Positions 6,962 to 16,065 of a stretch of 41,735 nucleotides of DNA are shown here, in pieces. Source of the DNA: Pirellulaceae bacterium (lineage in GTDB: Bacteria; Planctomycetota; Planctomycetia; Pirellulales; Pirellulaceae). Location: assembly GCA_023382975.1 (NCBI GenBank), contig JAHDXO010000079.1, forward strand, positions 1 through 41,735, read 5' to 3'. The stretch's first letter is position 1; the number at the start of each line of letters is the position of its first letter. Under the pieces are notes generated by a model, which worked only from the letters and a program-made list of their open reading frames with translations, ran no database searches and was not told the origin of the DNA. The position numbers were made by a program, and so were the translations under genes.

Positions 6962-9856
6962 ATGTTTCGCAGTTGCCTCTTCGGTTTGCTTTTCTGCGCC
7001 TTTGCCGCGCCATTCCTGCCCGCTGCCGACGACACCGGGCACATCGACTTGGCGGTCGTCCGCACGGAACCACAGCAAATCCCCGCCGACCTGACCGTGA
7101 GGGTTCGGTTGCGTTCGATCGTCCCGGACGAACCGACGCCGATCCGCTGGCGGTACGGCGGCGAAGGACAGGGCGGGGAAGTGATCCGCGGCGTGTTTCC
7201 CAAACCGGACGTCGCGGCGGATGCCGCCGAGGCTGCGCATGCGCTGGCAACGGGCCAATGGTCGGCTCCGTTGCCGCTCGCATCGTTCGCGAAACGCTTT
7301 CCCGAGAAGTTCTTTCTGACCGTGACGGCGGGTAACGCGGGCCGCGTTGTCGACCGCATCACGCGACGCCAGGAAGGCTACAGCCGGGATGTTGCTTTCG
7401 AGTTTGAATTCGCGCGGGGAAGCCAGTCGCTCAAGAAGTTCACATCCTCCGGCCCTGACGGCGGGACGACCACGCTGGTAATCCCCGTTTACCGTTTGAC
7501 ACCGAGCGCCGGACCGGACTCGCGCGAGTTTCTCCACGAACTAGGCGACGTGTTGCAGTACGCCCGCCAGCGGGCCGATTGGCTCGAATCGCTGCCCTGG
7601 GCGTCGGGGCCATTGCCGAAGAAATACGCCGTGATCAACAACATCAGCGGCTACGGGACGGGACACGGCTACGGCATCCGCACGACAGACCGCGCGGTGA
7701 CCGAAGCGGAGCTTCGCAGTTTGCGTCAGTTGGGTGTCAACGGCTTCCGCGAAGGGCCGGAATTCCTGATGGAGCGGATACTGGCAGGCGACTCGGCGGC
7801 CGAGCCATTTCGCCGCGGACTGATCGCCCACGTGATGGGATTTCCTGTCGGCAGCTACCGTCCGGGACGCGACGAGGATCCGCAGGTCGGCTGCCCATTC
7901 GGCGACCAAGTGGCGGCCGAGACCGAGCGGTTGGTGGCCGAGTCGCTGCACGAGGCGCTTCGCTGGCCGGTCGACGAGGTCTGGGGACTGACGGTGGACG
8001 AGATCGGAACCGTCATCGACCGGACGGCCGAGAAAAAATCCCATTTGGCCGCCTGCCCGCGTTGCGCCGCGGCGTTTCGAGATTGGCTGAGCGAGAAAGG
8101 TCTTCATCCCAAGGATTTCGGCGTCTCGGCTTGGTCGTCGGTCAGGCCACTGGACGTGTGGGGCGACGGGGAGAAGACATGGCTGACCGATCCGAACGCG
8201 GCGCGGCTGGCGTACTACACTCGCGACTTCAATAACTACATCACGGCCAAGCTGTTCACGCCGCTGCGCGACGCATTTGCCCGCGCGAACGAGGACAAAC
8301 GGTCGGCGCAGCAGCAAGGGAACACCGACAGTGCCGCGGCCCGTCAGCCGTGGATCCGCAGCTATGCGCTCCGCGGCAACACGTTCCTGATGCAAGGCCA
8401 CAGCCTGGACTTCTTCGACTTCTACCGCTCGGCCGACAACGCCATCGTCTACGAGACGTCGAACCGCGAGCCCCGCGTGTGGAGTTGGGACAGTTACCTG
8501 TGCGACGTCCAGCGCGTCGTCGGCGATCGCATGAACGTCGCCCGCGGCATCTACATCAAGCCGCATCGCGGCGCGCCGGTGCAGCGGATGCTGTCCGCCG
8601 TCAGCCGCGGCAACACGATGATCTACTGGTACACCTACGGTCCGGACTACTGGAAGGGCGACAGTTTCTCGCAGGACCGCGAAGCCTTGGAGTTGACCAG
8701 CCGGGCCGCTCACCTGCTCGGGCGCGCCGAGGACGCGCTGTACGGCTCGCGCTGGGCCGTGGCGGCGGAGATTGCGGTGGTCAAGCCCGAGACGACGCAG
8801 CGCTGGATGAACCTGAGCGGCAACCCGCCGCATCTGACCGCCGCGTGGGAGAACGCGAAATGGATCTACACGGCGCTGCAACACGCGCATCTGCCCGTCG
8901 ATCCGTTGGACGAGCGGATGCTGACGGAACTGGACCTGTCCCGCTACAAGCTGATCTACGTCAGCGGTTCGCATCTCACGCGCGCGGCTGCCGAAGCATT
9001 GCACCGTTACGTGGTCGGCGGCGGCGAGTTGTACTTGAGCGGCTGGGGCCTGGCGCGCGACGAAGCCAACGTACCGCTCGACGTCTTCAAACCTGTGCTT
9101 GGGAGTTCCGGGCCGCTGCCGTTGCGTGCGTTGCGAGCCGAAGACGAACCGGAGATGTGGTACGAAGTCAGCCTGTACGGCGCGTCGTCGATCGAACCGT
9201 ACGACGATCCTAGAAAACAACTCGCTGCTGTGCCCGACGGGGCGAAAATCGTCGGGGGGCGAGAATACCCGGGCGAATTCACCCCGATCGTCGGCCGCGA
9301 GATACTAGCCCGCGACGGACTCGAAGTCCTGGCCCGGTTCGCCGACGGCCGTCCGGCGATGGCTCGGCGGTCGCTGGGCCAAGGCACAGTGACCATCGCC
9401 GCGTTCTTTCCGGGCTTGGAATACAGCGCCACGGTGCGCCGTCCGGACTTCAACATGCGCCGCGATTTCGACCGGGCGCGGCGGCTGTACATCGACGGGC
9501 CTGCGCTCGAGCGGACGCGGCCCGTCGTGGACGTCTCCGACCCGCTGACCGAAGGCGTCTTGCTGGCCGACGCCGATGGCCGACCGACCGCTGTCACCCT
9601 GGCCAACTGGGCCTACGGCGTAACGGCCGTCGAGGAAGATCCCACCGGCCGCCGCCGGCCCGTGGTGCGCCACCTGCCGCTGGAGAACGTCCAGATCTCG
9701 ATCCCCGCACTCGCGCCGTTGGCTCGCGCGACGTCCTGCATGTTGCAGCGCGACCTGACGGTCACCCAGGTCGCCGACCGCTACGTGATCCAACTGCCGC
9801 GGATCGACGAAGGCGACGTCCTGATCCTGCACGCTCCCGCGCGTGCGGAAAACTAG
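6962..9856 (+). CDS. Secreted protein, possible GH42-like glycosidase with Rossmann/GATase-like domain
   Basis: A 964-residue exported protein. The N-terminus MFRSCLFGLLFCAFAAPFLP followed by AADD is a clear signal peptide, probably cut after the Ala-rich stretch. A beta-sandwich-like region of about 200 residues follows. Then comes a central region with TIM-barrel-like features (LRSLRQLGVNGFREGPEF, VDEVWGLTVDEIG, AIVYETSNREPRVWSWDSY). After that, a segment resembling the beta-galactosidase trimerisation/GATase-like domain (LSRYKLIYVSGSHLTRAAAE, RYVVGGGELYLSGWG). The overall plan recalls GH42-type enzymes, but I see no decisive catalytic signature, so the substrate is unknown. AAGGAA lies 8 nt before the ATG. 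The gene ends 13 nt from the convergent fabH stop. Confidence 0.7.
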   Translation: MFRSCLFGLLFCAFAAPFLPAADDTGHIDLAVVRTEPQQIPADLTVRVRLRSIVPDEPTPIRWRYGGEGQGGEVIRGVFPKPDVAADAAEAAHALATGQWSAPLPLASFAKRFPEKFFLTVTAGNAGRVVDRITRRQEGYSRDVAFEFEFARGSQSLKKFTSSGPDGGTTTLVIPVYRLTPSAGPDSREFLHELGDVLQYARQRADWLESLPWASGPLPKKYAVINNISGYGTGHGYGIRTTDRAVTEAELRSLRQLGVNGFREGPEFLMERILAGDSAAEPFRRGLIAHVMGFPVGSYRPGRDEDPQVGCPFGDQVAAETERLVAESLHEALRWPVDEVWGLTVDEIGTVIDRTAEKKSHLAACPRCAAAFRDWLSEKGLHPKDFGVSAWSSVRPLDVWGDGEKTWLTDPNAARLAYYTRDFNNYITAKLFTPLRDAFARANEDKRSAQQQGNTDSAAARQPWIRSYALRGNTFLMQGHSLDFFDFYRSADNAIVYETSNREPRVWSWDSYLCDVQRVVGDRMNVARGIYIKPHRGAPVQRMLSAVSRGNTMIYWYTYGPDYWKGDSFSQDREALELTSRAAHLLGRAEDALYGSRWAVAAEIAVVKPETTQRWMNLSGNPPHLTAAWENAKWIYTALQHAHLPVDPLDERMLTELDLSRYKLIYVSGSHLTRAAAEALHRYVVGGGELYLSGWGLARDEANVPLDVFKPVLGSSGPLPLRALRAEDEPEMWYEVSLYGASSIEPYDDPRKQLAAVPDGAKIVGGREYPGEFTPIVGREILARDGLEVLARFADGRPAMARRSLGQGTVTIAAFFPGLEYSATVRRPDFNMRRDFDRARRLYIDGPALERTRPVVDVSDPLTEGVLLADADGRPTAVTLANWAYGVTAVEEDPTGRRRPVVRHLPLENVQISIPALAPLARATSCMLQRDLTVTQVADRYVIQLPRIDEGDVLILHAPARAEN

Positions 9857-9869
9857 GAAGTTTCGCTTC

Positions 9870-10886
9870 TCAGAGACGCAAGAGGGCCGAGCCCCAGACG
9901 AAGCCGGAACCAAAGGCGACGAGCAGAACCAGTTGGCCCGGCTGGATGCGGCCCGCGCTGCGGGCTTGGTCCAAGGCGACCGGCAGGCAAGCCGAGGCCA
10001 TGTTGCCGTGGTCGACGACGTTGACGAAGACCTTGTCCATCGGGATGGCGATCCGCTCGACGATCGCTTCGAGCATCCGCAGGTTGGCCTGGTGCGGGAT
10101 CAACAAGCCGATGTCGTCGAGTTTCAACCCCTGCTGGTCGAGCATTTCGAAGATCGATTCGGACATGCGATGGACGCCGTTCTGAAACACCTCTTTGCCG
10201 ACCATGCGGAAGTGAACGCGGCCCGCGTCGATGTCCTCGGCGGTCAGATGCTCCTTGCGCCCCAGGGCACTGCCGGGCGCCGCGGTGAACAGGTTCTTCG
10301 CCCCGCCCCCATCGGCGTGCAGAATCGTCGACAGGATGCCCGGATTCTGACCGTCACTCGGCCCTAGCACGACCGCGCCGGCGCCGTCGCCCAACAAGAT
10401 GGCGATGTTCCGGCCGTCGTATGACCCGTCGATGCGCGTCGACAGCTTCTCGGCGCAGACGACCAGCACGTGGCGATAGGTGGCGGCTCGGATGAAGTGA
10501 TCCGCCAACGACAGGCCATAGATCAGGCCCGCGCATTGCTGCTTGATGTCTAGCACCGGGATGCCGCTCAATCCCAGTTTCGGCTGCAGGAAGAACGCAC
10601 AACCGGGATCGGCATGGTCCGGGGTGATCGTGTTCATGATGACCAGATCGATCTGGTCCATCGTCAGCCCGGCGTCCTCGACCGCGGCGCGGCAGGCCGG
10701 CACGGCCAGGTCCGAGCAGGCCGTCGCGTCGTCGGCGTACCGGCGGCGTTCGACTCCCGTCCGCTCGACGATGAAGTCATGCGTGGTCTCCATCACCTCC
10801 ATCAAGTCGGCGTTCGTGACGACGCGATCCGGAAGATAGTGACCGGTACCGAGGATTTGTGATCGAAGCATGGGATGTGGTCTCAT
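9870..10886 (-). CDS. fabH: 3-oxoacyl-ACP synthase III (FabH family)
   Basis: A thiolase-fold condensing enzyme of 338 residues. FabH joins acetyl-CoA (or another acyl-CoA) to malonyl-ACP to start fatty-acid synthesis. The Cys-His-Asn triad is visible: C118 in DIKQQCAGLIYGL, H265 in LIPHQANLRM, and N295 in DHGNMASAC. The ATG at 10886 is used; a second ATG at 10871 (MLRSQILGTGHYLPD) is equally plausible, and neither has a ribosome site. It lies 112 nt downstream of the MBL-hydrolase gene in the same direction, so it may be the last gene of the CoA-related operon. FabH paralogues also act in secondary metabolism. Confidence 0.9.
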   Translation of the reverse strand: MRPHPMLRSQILGTGHYLPDRVVTNADLMEVMETTHDFIVERTGVERRRYADDATACSDLAVPACRAAVEDAGLTMDQIDLVIMNTITPDHADPGCAFFLQPKLGLSGIPVLDIKQQCAGLIYGLSLADHFIRAATYRHVLVVCAEKLSTRIDGSYDGRNIAILLGDGAGAVVLGPSDGQNPGILSTILHADGGGAKNLFTAAPGSALGRKEHLTAEDIDAGRVHFRMVGKEVFQNGVHRMSESIFEMLDQQGLKLDDIGLLIPHQANLRMLEAIVERIAIPMDKVFVNVVDHGNMASACLPVALDQARSAGRIQPGQLVLLVAFGSGFVWGSALLRL

Positions 10887-10998
10887 CGTTTTCGAGTCGC
10901 GTTCGGCGGCGCGCGACCCACTTGGATTGCGGCCGGCAGGCCGCGTTAAAGCTCTCGGATTATGAAATTGAATATCAGAATTCCTACCTCTCTGGCAC

Positions 10999-11934
10999 TT
11001 ACGCGGCCGGAGCCTCGATCCCTTCGTGTTGCAGGGACGCTTTGATCAGGATCGCGCAATTCTTCTGAAAGAAATCCACGGGCATCAGCGGCGCCTTGTC
11101 GTGGATTTCCCGGCCCAGTTCCTCGGCGACCTCGCGCACCGTCCGTCCGGACTTCGCGGCGTCGACGATCCGCTGGTGGTACGCTCGTGTCGACGCCAGC
11201 ACTCCGCGGAAGTACTCGCCGACCGCTTCGGCGCCGCGGATCGCCCCGTTGTGGCTCAATCCCAGCACTTCCGCGTCGATGGCCGCCAACCGCTCGATCG
11301 ATTGCACGTACGGTCCGTAGCCGGCGAAGTAGTTGGGCCACCAGTCGCCGTGTGCGGGCATGTAGTAGCCCGTGGCGTCGGAGACGATAAGCAGCTTGGC
11401 CTGCGGCTCGTAGAAACTGAGGCTGCAATCGCTGTGGCCCGGCGTCTGGAGAACCTGGAACGCGACCCCGTCGTCCACCTCGATCGTGTCGCCCTCGCGC
11501 ACCGGGCGGTCGATGGCGATCCGGTTCTCCGCCAGGGGAGCCCGGCGCTGCGACTCGGCGACCAGCCCCTGCGCGACCAGCGAATCGGTCAGCGCGTCGT
11601 CCATCTTGGCGAAGAAGGCGACGGCTTTCTCGACGCTCAGGGTCCGCGCCGCCGTCTCCGAGGCGATCACCTGGATGCCGGGGCAGAGTTCGCGCATTGC
11701 GGGCACCGCCATCACGTGGTCGGGGTGGGCGTGGGTGACGATCAGTTGGCGGATGCTATCTCCGGCGATTCCCAAGTCGGCCAGTTGCTGTCGCAGCACG
11801 GCCGCCAGCGGTCCGATGCCGCCCTCGAACAGCGTGGCGTACTGGCTGCCGCGGAACAGGTAGACGGGGTACTCGGTAGTGCCGAGCATCCACAGCCGAT
11901 CGGTGATAGCCACCGGAGGGTTTTGAATCAGCAT
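10999..11934 (-). CDS. MBL-fold metallohydrolase
   Basis: A 311-residue metallo-beta-lactamase-fold hydrolase. The dinuclear metal motif THAHPDH gives H68, H70, D72 and H73. The later ligands are in TPGHSDCS, IVSDATGYY and GLSHNG. The last 60 residues are helical. The start is the ATG at 11934, with AAGGAG 8 nt upstream and only 2 nt after the activase stop. The substrate cannot be read from the sequence. Within a CoA-ester operon, a thioesterase or lactone/ring hydrolase role is a reasonable inference, but glyoxalase-like or other MBL activities are possible. Confidence 0.85.
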   Translation of the reverse strand: MLIQNPPVAITDRLWMLGTTEYPVYLFRGSQYATLFEGGIGPLAAVLRQQLADLGIAGDSIRQLIVTHAHPDHVMAVPAMRELCPGIQVIASETAARTLSVEKAVAFFAKMDDALTDSLVAQGLVAESQRRAPLAENRIAIDRPVREGDTIEVDDGVAFQVLQTPGHSDCSLSFYEPQAKLLIVSDATGYYMPAHGDWWPNYFAGYGPYVQSIERLAAIDAEVLGLSHNGAIRGAEAVGEYFRGVLASTRAYHQRIVDAAKSGRTVREVAEELGREIHDKAPLMPVDFFQKNCAILIKASLQHEGIEAPAA

Positions 11935-11936
11935 GG

Positions 11937-12719
11937 TCAGGACTCCTTGTCGTTTTTCTCCAAGGCATACAGCGCGGCGCCGAATGCGCCGATCGCTTGC
12001 GGATCGGGAGGCACCAAGGGCGGAACGCCCAGCGACTCTTCGGCCAACCGCACCAGCAGCGGATTGTGGGCGATCACGCCGCCGGTCATCACCAGGCAGC
12101 CGTTGATCGTGCCCATCTCCGCGATGCGTTTGATTACGGAACGAAAAGCGCCCCGCACGATATCCTCCACCCGCTCGCCGGCCCGGATCTTCTCCAGAAT
12201 TTCGGTCGCCGTGAAGACCGTGCAGAAACTGCCCAGCGTCACCTCCTTGGTCGACCGTTCGGCCAAGGCGTTCAGCTCGTACAACGGCAGATCCATCCGC
12301 AGCGCGATCTCTTCGAGGAACGCTCCCGTACCGGCGGCGCACTTGCGGTTCATCTTGAAATCCACGCGCCGTCCCTGGTCGTCCAGATGGATCAGTTTGT
12401 TGTCCTGGCCGCCGATGTCCACGACTGTCATCGCCTGCCGGAAATGGTGGTATGCGCCCTTGCCGTGACAGGCGATCTCGGTCACCGTCCCGACCACCCA
12501 CGGCACGTTGTCGCGGCCGTAGCCGGTCGACATGGCGCGGCAGATCTGTTCCCGCGCCAGCCCGGCGGCTGCCAAGGCATCCTGCAGACTCTGCTCGGCC
12601 GTGGCCCGATAATCGACACCGGAGCGCCGCACCGACTTGGCCACGACCTGCCGGTCCTGGTCGATGATCACCAGCTTGAGCGCCGAGGCGCCGATATCGA
12701 CTCCGCAGAAGTATTCCAT
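11937..12719 (-). CDS. ATP-dependent activase of a 2-hydroxyacyl-CoA dehydratase-type enzyme (BadF/BcrA/HgdC family)
   Basis: A 260-residue ASKHA-fold ATPase that uses ATP hydrolysis to drive a low-potential electron into its partner Fe-S protein. The phosphate-binding start is GVDIGASALK, followed by VVDIGGQDNK. Two cysteines, C127 in MNRKCAAGTGAF and C166 in LGSFCTVFTATEI, match the pair that holds the subunit-bridging [4Fe-4S] cluster of HgdC-type homodimers, in the same spacing. The length is that of HgdC/YjiL and not of the longer BcrA/BcrD. It lies directly behind its presumed partner. Oxygen sensitivity of the reaction is expected from the family. Confidence 0.92.
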   Translation of the reverse strand: MEYFCGVDIGASALKLVIIDQDRQVVAKSVRRSGVDYRATAEQSLQDALAAAGLAREQICRAMSTGYGRDNVPWVVGTVTEIACHGKGAYHHFRQAMTVVDIGGQDNKLIHLDDQGRRVDFKMNRKCAAGTGAFLEEIALRMDLPLYELNALAERSTKEVTLGSFCTVFTATEILEKIRAGERVEDIVRGAFRSVIKRIAEMGTINGCLVMTGGVIAHNPLLVRLAEESLGVPPLVPPDPQAIGAFGAALYALEKNDKES

Positions 12720-12727
12720 GGCCGGAA

Positions 12728-13957
12728 CTACACCTCCACCAACTGCTCGGCGAAGGCTTGCAGATTGGTGCGAGTCTGCTCTTCGGAGAACAGCCGCAGG
12801 TCGTTCTGGTCGCCGTTGATGATCAGGAAGGGCACACCCAGCCGGTCGCGCAACCGCTGCGGCATGCCGTAGCGGTTGTTCGAGTTGTTGGGACAGGTCT
12901 TCGAGTCGTGGTACAGGATGCCGTCGACCTGGAACTGTTCCACCATGCGGGCGATGTAGTCTTCCTTGCGGTCGTCGCTGCGGCAGATGAAGATGTTCGA
13001 GCAGGCGCGGGCCATGCTGAGGAACGGTTCGGCCGGATCGAGGTCTTCGAAGATCCAACTGTTGCAGTATGTCGACGCGACCACGCAGGCTCTCATTTGC
13101 AGGAACTGGGCCGACATGTCGCGCAGCTTGCCCCAGAACGGCATGCCGTCCCAGTAAATCCGCATGCGTTCGCCCTCGATGGCGGCCACGCCGTCCGCCA
13201 CTCGCTGCTGCAACTCGGCCAGCAGCGTCTCGTAATAGGGCAGCGCCGCCGCGTCGCCCCGCAGCACCACCGCCGGTCCCATGTGGATCGTCGAGTCGAA
13301 GAAGGTCAGCGGCGAGGGGCGATTCGCGGCTGTCTCGAGCACCTGCTTCCACAGCACGGTCAACTGCTTCGACAGCCGCACCGTTTCGCGCAGCCGATCG
13401 ATGTCGAACTTGGCGCCCGCGACCTGCTCCAGCGGTTCGATCAGCGCCTCGGTCTGCTCGGCGATGTTCGCCACCAGCGTCCCGTCGATGCTGCCGATGG
13501 AGCGCGGCGTGTGGATTCCCACGCACGGGACGTCCATCTGCCGCGCGTACCACTGGAACCAATCCTTCACGTCGCGGCACTGGTTGGTGTTGAAGACCAG
13601 CACATCAGGCTTGGGCGGGCCGGTCATGCCCATCTTCTGCAGCGGCGTCACGCCCTTCAGGTACGAACCGATATCGCTGGTCAGGTACGAGCAGATATCG
13701 GGCGAGAACCCCTGCGCGTTGGCCAGCGGGATCAGGTCGGCGGCCATCTTGGCGGCGCCGAGCATCGCGCTGTGGTTCTCGGGAAAGTACACGTTGAAGT
13801 CCATCGCCCGCAACAGTTCGACCGGACCGACGCTGGTACACCAAGCGGTCTTCTTGCCCTGCTCGGGGCCCTTGGCCAGATCGCTGAAATACTGGCCCAT
13901 CACTTGCCGGAGCTGCCCGGTCGAGGCGAACTCTTTTCGTTCGGGAGCATTGCTCAT
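12728..13957 (-). CDS. 2-hydroxyacyl-CoA dehydratase / double-cubane-cluster-type Fe-S protein (HgdB/BcrC/YjiM family)
   Basis: A 409-residue protein of the family that includes HgdA/HgdB, BcrB/BcrC and the single-subunit YjiM/DCCP proteins. Family segments seen are ELLRAMDFNVYFPENHSAML, PDICSYLTSDIGSYL, VLVFNTNQC and DGILYHDSKTC. Cysteines lie at 40, 89, 127, 145, 291, 298, 319, 325 and 355; C89 and C355 are likely cluster ligands and C40 is a candidate. The ATG overlaps the stop of the upstream fusion gene (ATGA), and AAAGGAAG precedes it. Only one dehydratase subunit is encoded, whereas dehydratases and benzoyl-CoA reductases need two. It could therefore be a homodimeric double-cubane protein. 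The substrate is unknown. Confidence 0.85.
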   Translation of the reverse strand: MSNAPERKEFASTGQLRQVMGQYFSDLAKGPEQGKKTAWCTSVGPVELLRAMDFNVYFPENHSAMLGAAKMAADLIPLANAQGFSPDICSYLTSDIGSYLKGVTPLQKMGMTGPPKPDVLVFNTNQCRDVKDWFQWYARQMDVPCVGIHTPRSIGSIDGTLVANIAEQTEALIEPLEQVAGAKFDIDRLRETVRLSKQLTVLWKQVLETAANRPSPLTFFDSTIHMGPAVVLRGDAAALPYYETLLAELQQRVADGVAAIEGERMRIYWDGMPFWGKLRDMSAQFLQMRACVVASTYCNSWIFEDLDPAEPFLSMARACSNIFICRSDDRKEDYIARMVEQFQVDGILYHDSKTCPNNSNNRYGMPQRLRDRLGVPFLIINGDQNDLRLFSEEQTRTNLQAFAEQLVEV

Positions 13958-16035
13958 TCGATTCTTCCTTTCTTTTCCAACAACAAGCGGCCGGGCGCAA
14001 AACGCTCGCCGCATCGACGACTGAATTCCTGAAGCCGGCTGCGAACCCGGTCCAATCCCAGGTCGCTGGCATACCTCATCACGCCGCCGCGGAAGTCGGG
14101 AAAACCGGTTCCCAACACCAGGGCGACATCCACATCCGAATCGCGCTGCACGATCCCTTCCTGCACCGCATGAAACGCCTCGTTGACCATCCGCAAGACC
14201 AACCGCTCGGTGATCTCCTCCGACGGAACAACCCCGGGCGATCGGTCGAGCGAGCGGCGGACTTCGTCGACGATCCGCCCCGTTGCCGGACTGGCGTGAG
14301 GCCTCACGTCGCCGGGGTCGTATCGATAGACGCCCGTGCCCGACTTCTGCCCCAACGATCCGGATTCGACTAGCCGAACCGCAATCTCCGACAGCGCGCC
14401 GTGGTGCGGGAAAGCGTCTTGCAGCACCCGCTGAGCGTCCACCAGGATATCGAGCCCCGCCATGTCCATCAACACGAACGGCCCCATCGGGAATCCGAAA
14501 TCGACGGCCGCTTGATCGACCGCTTCCGGCTCAGCACCGTCTTCCAGCAGGAAAAACGCCTCTTGCAGGTACGGGACAAAGATCCGATTGACCAGAAAAC
14601 CCTCGCGGTTGGCAACCACGACCGGCGTCTTGCGGAGACGCTTGGCCAGTCCCAACGCCGTGGCAAGCACCTCGGGGGCTACGCTGTCGCGGCGAATGAT
14701 CTCGACCAACGGCATGCGATGCGCCGGATTGAAGAAGTGCATCCCGATCAGCCGTTCGGGACGGCCCATCCCCGCCGCCAAAACGTCCAGCGAGATGGTC
14801 GAGGTGTTGGTTGCCAGAATGGTGTCCGGCCGACAAAGAGTCTCCAGCAATTCGAGCACCCGCTGCTTGACAGCCACCTCTTCAAAGGCCGCTTCGATGA
14901 TCAGGTCGGCTTCGGACAAGTCCTCGGCGCGCGTCGTCGTGTGGATCGAAGCCAGCAGTTGTTCGGCGCGAGCATCGTCCAATCGGCCCAGTTGCACCCA
15001 GCGCCGCAACGAGCCCTCGATCCGCTCGCGTCCGCGATCGAGCGCGGCGGGATTGGCGTCCAAGGCCACAACCGGCACGCCGGCCAGGGCAAACGCATGC
15101 GTGATTCCCGTTCCCATCGTGCCCATGCCCACAACGCCGACGCGATGCACCGGCACAGGCGCCACGCCCTCGATCTGCGGCACTCTTCCCGCAGTCCGAG
15201 TGGCGAAGAACAAGTGCATGCAGTTCCGAGCTCCTCGCGTGGCAACGCATCGCGCGAACGCTTCGCGCTCTTTCACCAACCCGGCCTGGAACGACTGCTC
15301 GATGCCCGTTCGGACGGCTTCGAGGATCTGCTGCGGAGCAATCCAATCGGGTCGATTGGCGGGCAGCGACGATGCCGCCTGTTGCAGAGCCCGTTCGCAG
15401 GATGTCCGGTCGGCGATCCGGTCCGTCCGCTGGCCGGTTCGAAGCGGCGACGGGTTGTCGCGCAAACACTCCGCCGCTCGATCCAACAACTGCTCGCGGG
15501 AAGCCAACGCATCGACCAGGCCCCCTTGCAACGCCGCAGCGGCCGGGATGACTTCGGCCTTCAACAGCATGCGCAAGGCTGCTTCGACGCCGATCAGTCG
15601 GGGCAGCCGCTGCGTTCCGCCGGCGCCTGGATTGATGCCCAGCGTGACCTCGGGCATGCGGAACCGCGCGTCCTGGACCGCCACTCGTCGGTGGCAGGCC
15701 ATCGCCAACTCCAGCGCGCCGCCCACCACCGTCCCGGCCAGCGCCGCCGCCACCGGCTTGCTGCAATCCTCGATCGCCTGGAATGCTTCCTGGAACGTCT
15801 GCGACAGGCGGATCGCATCGTCGTCGCTGTGAATCTGCTGGAACAGTTGAACATCCGCGCCGGCGCTGAAGTGGTCCGGGCCCCCGGTGATGACGATCCC
15901 GGCGACGCCCGGGTCGTCCTCGGCTCGGCGAACCGCGGCGCGCAGTTCTTCGAGCAACTGAACGGTCAGGGTGTTCAGCGGCGGCGAGTCAAGACGCAGG
16001 ATGGCCAAGCCATCTCGGATTACTGTTTCGAGCAT
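13954..16035 (-). CDS. Bifunctional enoyl-CoA hydratase / 3-hydroxyacyl-CoA dehydrogenase (FadB/FadJ-like)
   Basis: A fusion of about 693 residues. The N-terminal crotonase domain (1-190) has both catalytic glutamates, in GGALELAMAC and in MPEVTLGINPGAGG. After a linker, the NAD-binding domain begins with VGVVGMGTMGTGI (about 300). The dehydrogenase catalytic His is in GMHFFNPAHRMPLVEII (about 433). A C-terminal dehydrogenase domain follows and is partly duplicated. It hydrates enoyl-CoA and oxidises the 3-hydroxyacyl-CoA to 3-oxoacyl-CoA. The ATG at 16035 is preferred to a TTG at 16044. No thiolase (FadA/FadI) gene accompanies it, which is unusual for a canonical beta-oxidation operon and suggests a dedicated pathway. 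Confidence 0.93.
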   Translation of the reverse strand: MLETVIRDGLAILRLDSPPLNTLTVQLLEELRAAVRRAEDDPGVAGIVITGGPDHFSAGADVQLFQQIHSDDDAIRLSQTFQEAFQAIEDCSKPVAAALAGTVVGGALELAMACHRRVAVQDARFRMPEVTLGINPGAGGTQRLPRLIGVEAALRMLLKAEVIPAAAALQGGLVDALASREQLLDRAAECLRDNPSPLRTGQRTDRIADRTSCERALQQAASSLPANRPDWIAPQQILEAVRTGIEQSFQAGLVKEREAFARCVATRGARNCMHLFFATRTAGRVPQIEGVAPVPVHRVGVVGMGTMGTGITHAFALAGVPVVALDANPAALDRGRERIEGSLRRWVQLGRLDDARAEQLLASIHTTTRAEDLSEADLIIEAAFEEVAVKQRVLELLETLCRPDTILATNTSTISLDVLAAGMGRPERLIGMHFFNPAHRMPLVEIIRRDSVAPEVLATALGLAKRLRKTPVVVANREGFLVNRIFVPYLQEAFFLLEDGAEPEAVDQAAVDFGFPMGPFVLMDMAGLDILVDAQRVLQDAFPHHGALSEIAVRLVESGSLGQKSGTGVYRYDPGDVRPHASPATGRIVDEVRRSLDRSPGVVPSEEITERLVLRMVNEAFHAVQEGIVQRDSDVDVALVLGTGFPDFRGGVMRYASDLGLDRVRSRLQEFSRRCGERFAPGRLLLEKKGRIE

Positions 16036-16065
16036 GTTCGGCAACGGAGAGAGAGTGGGGAACGC

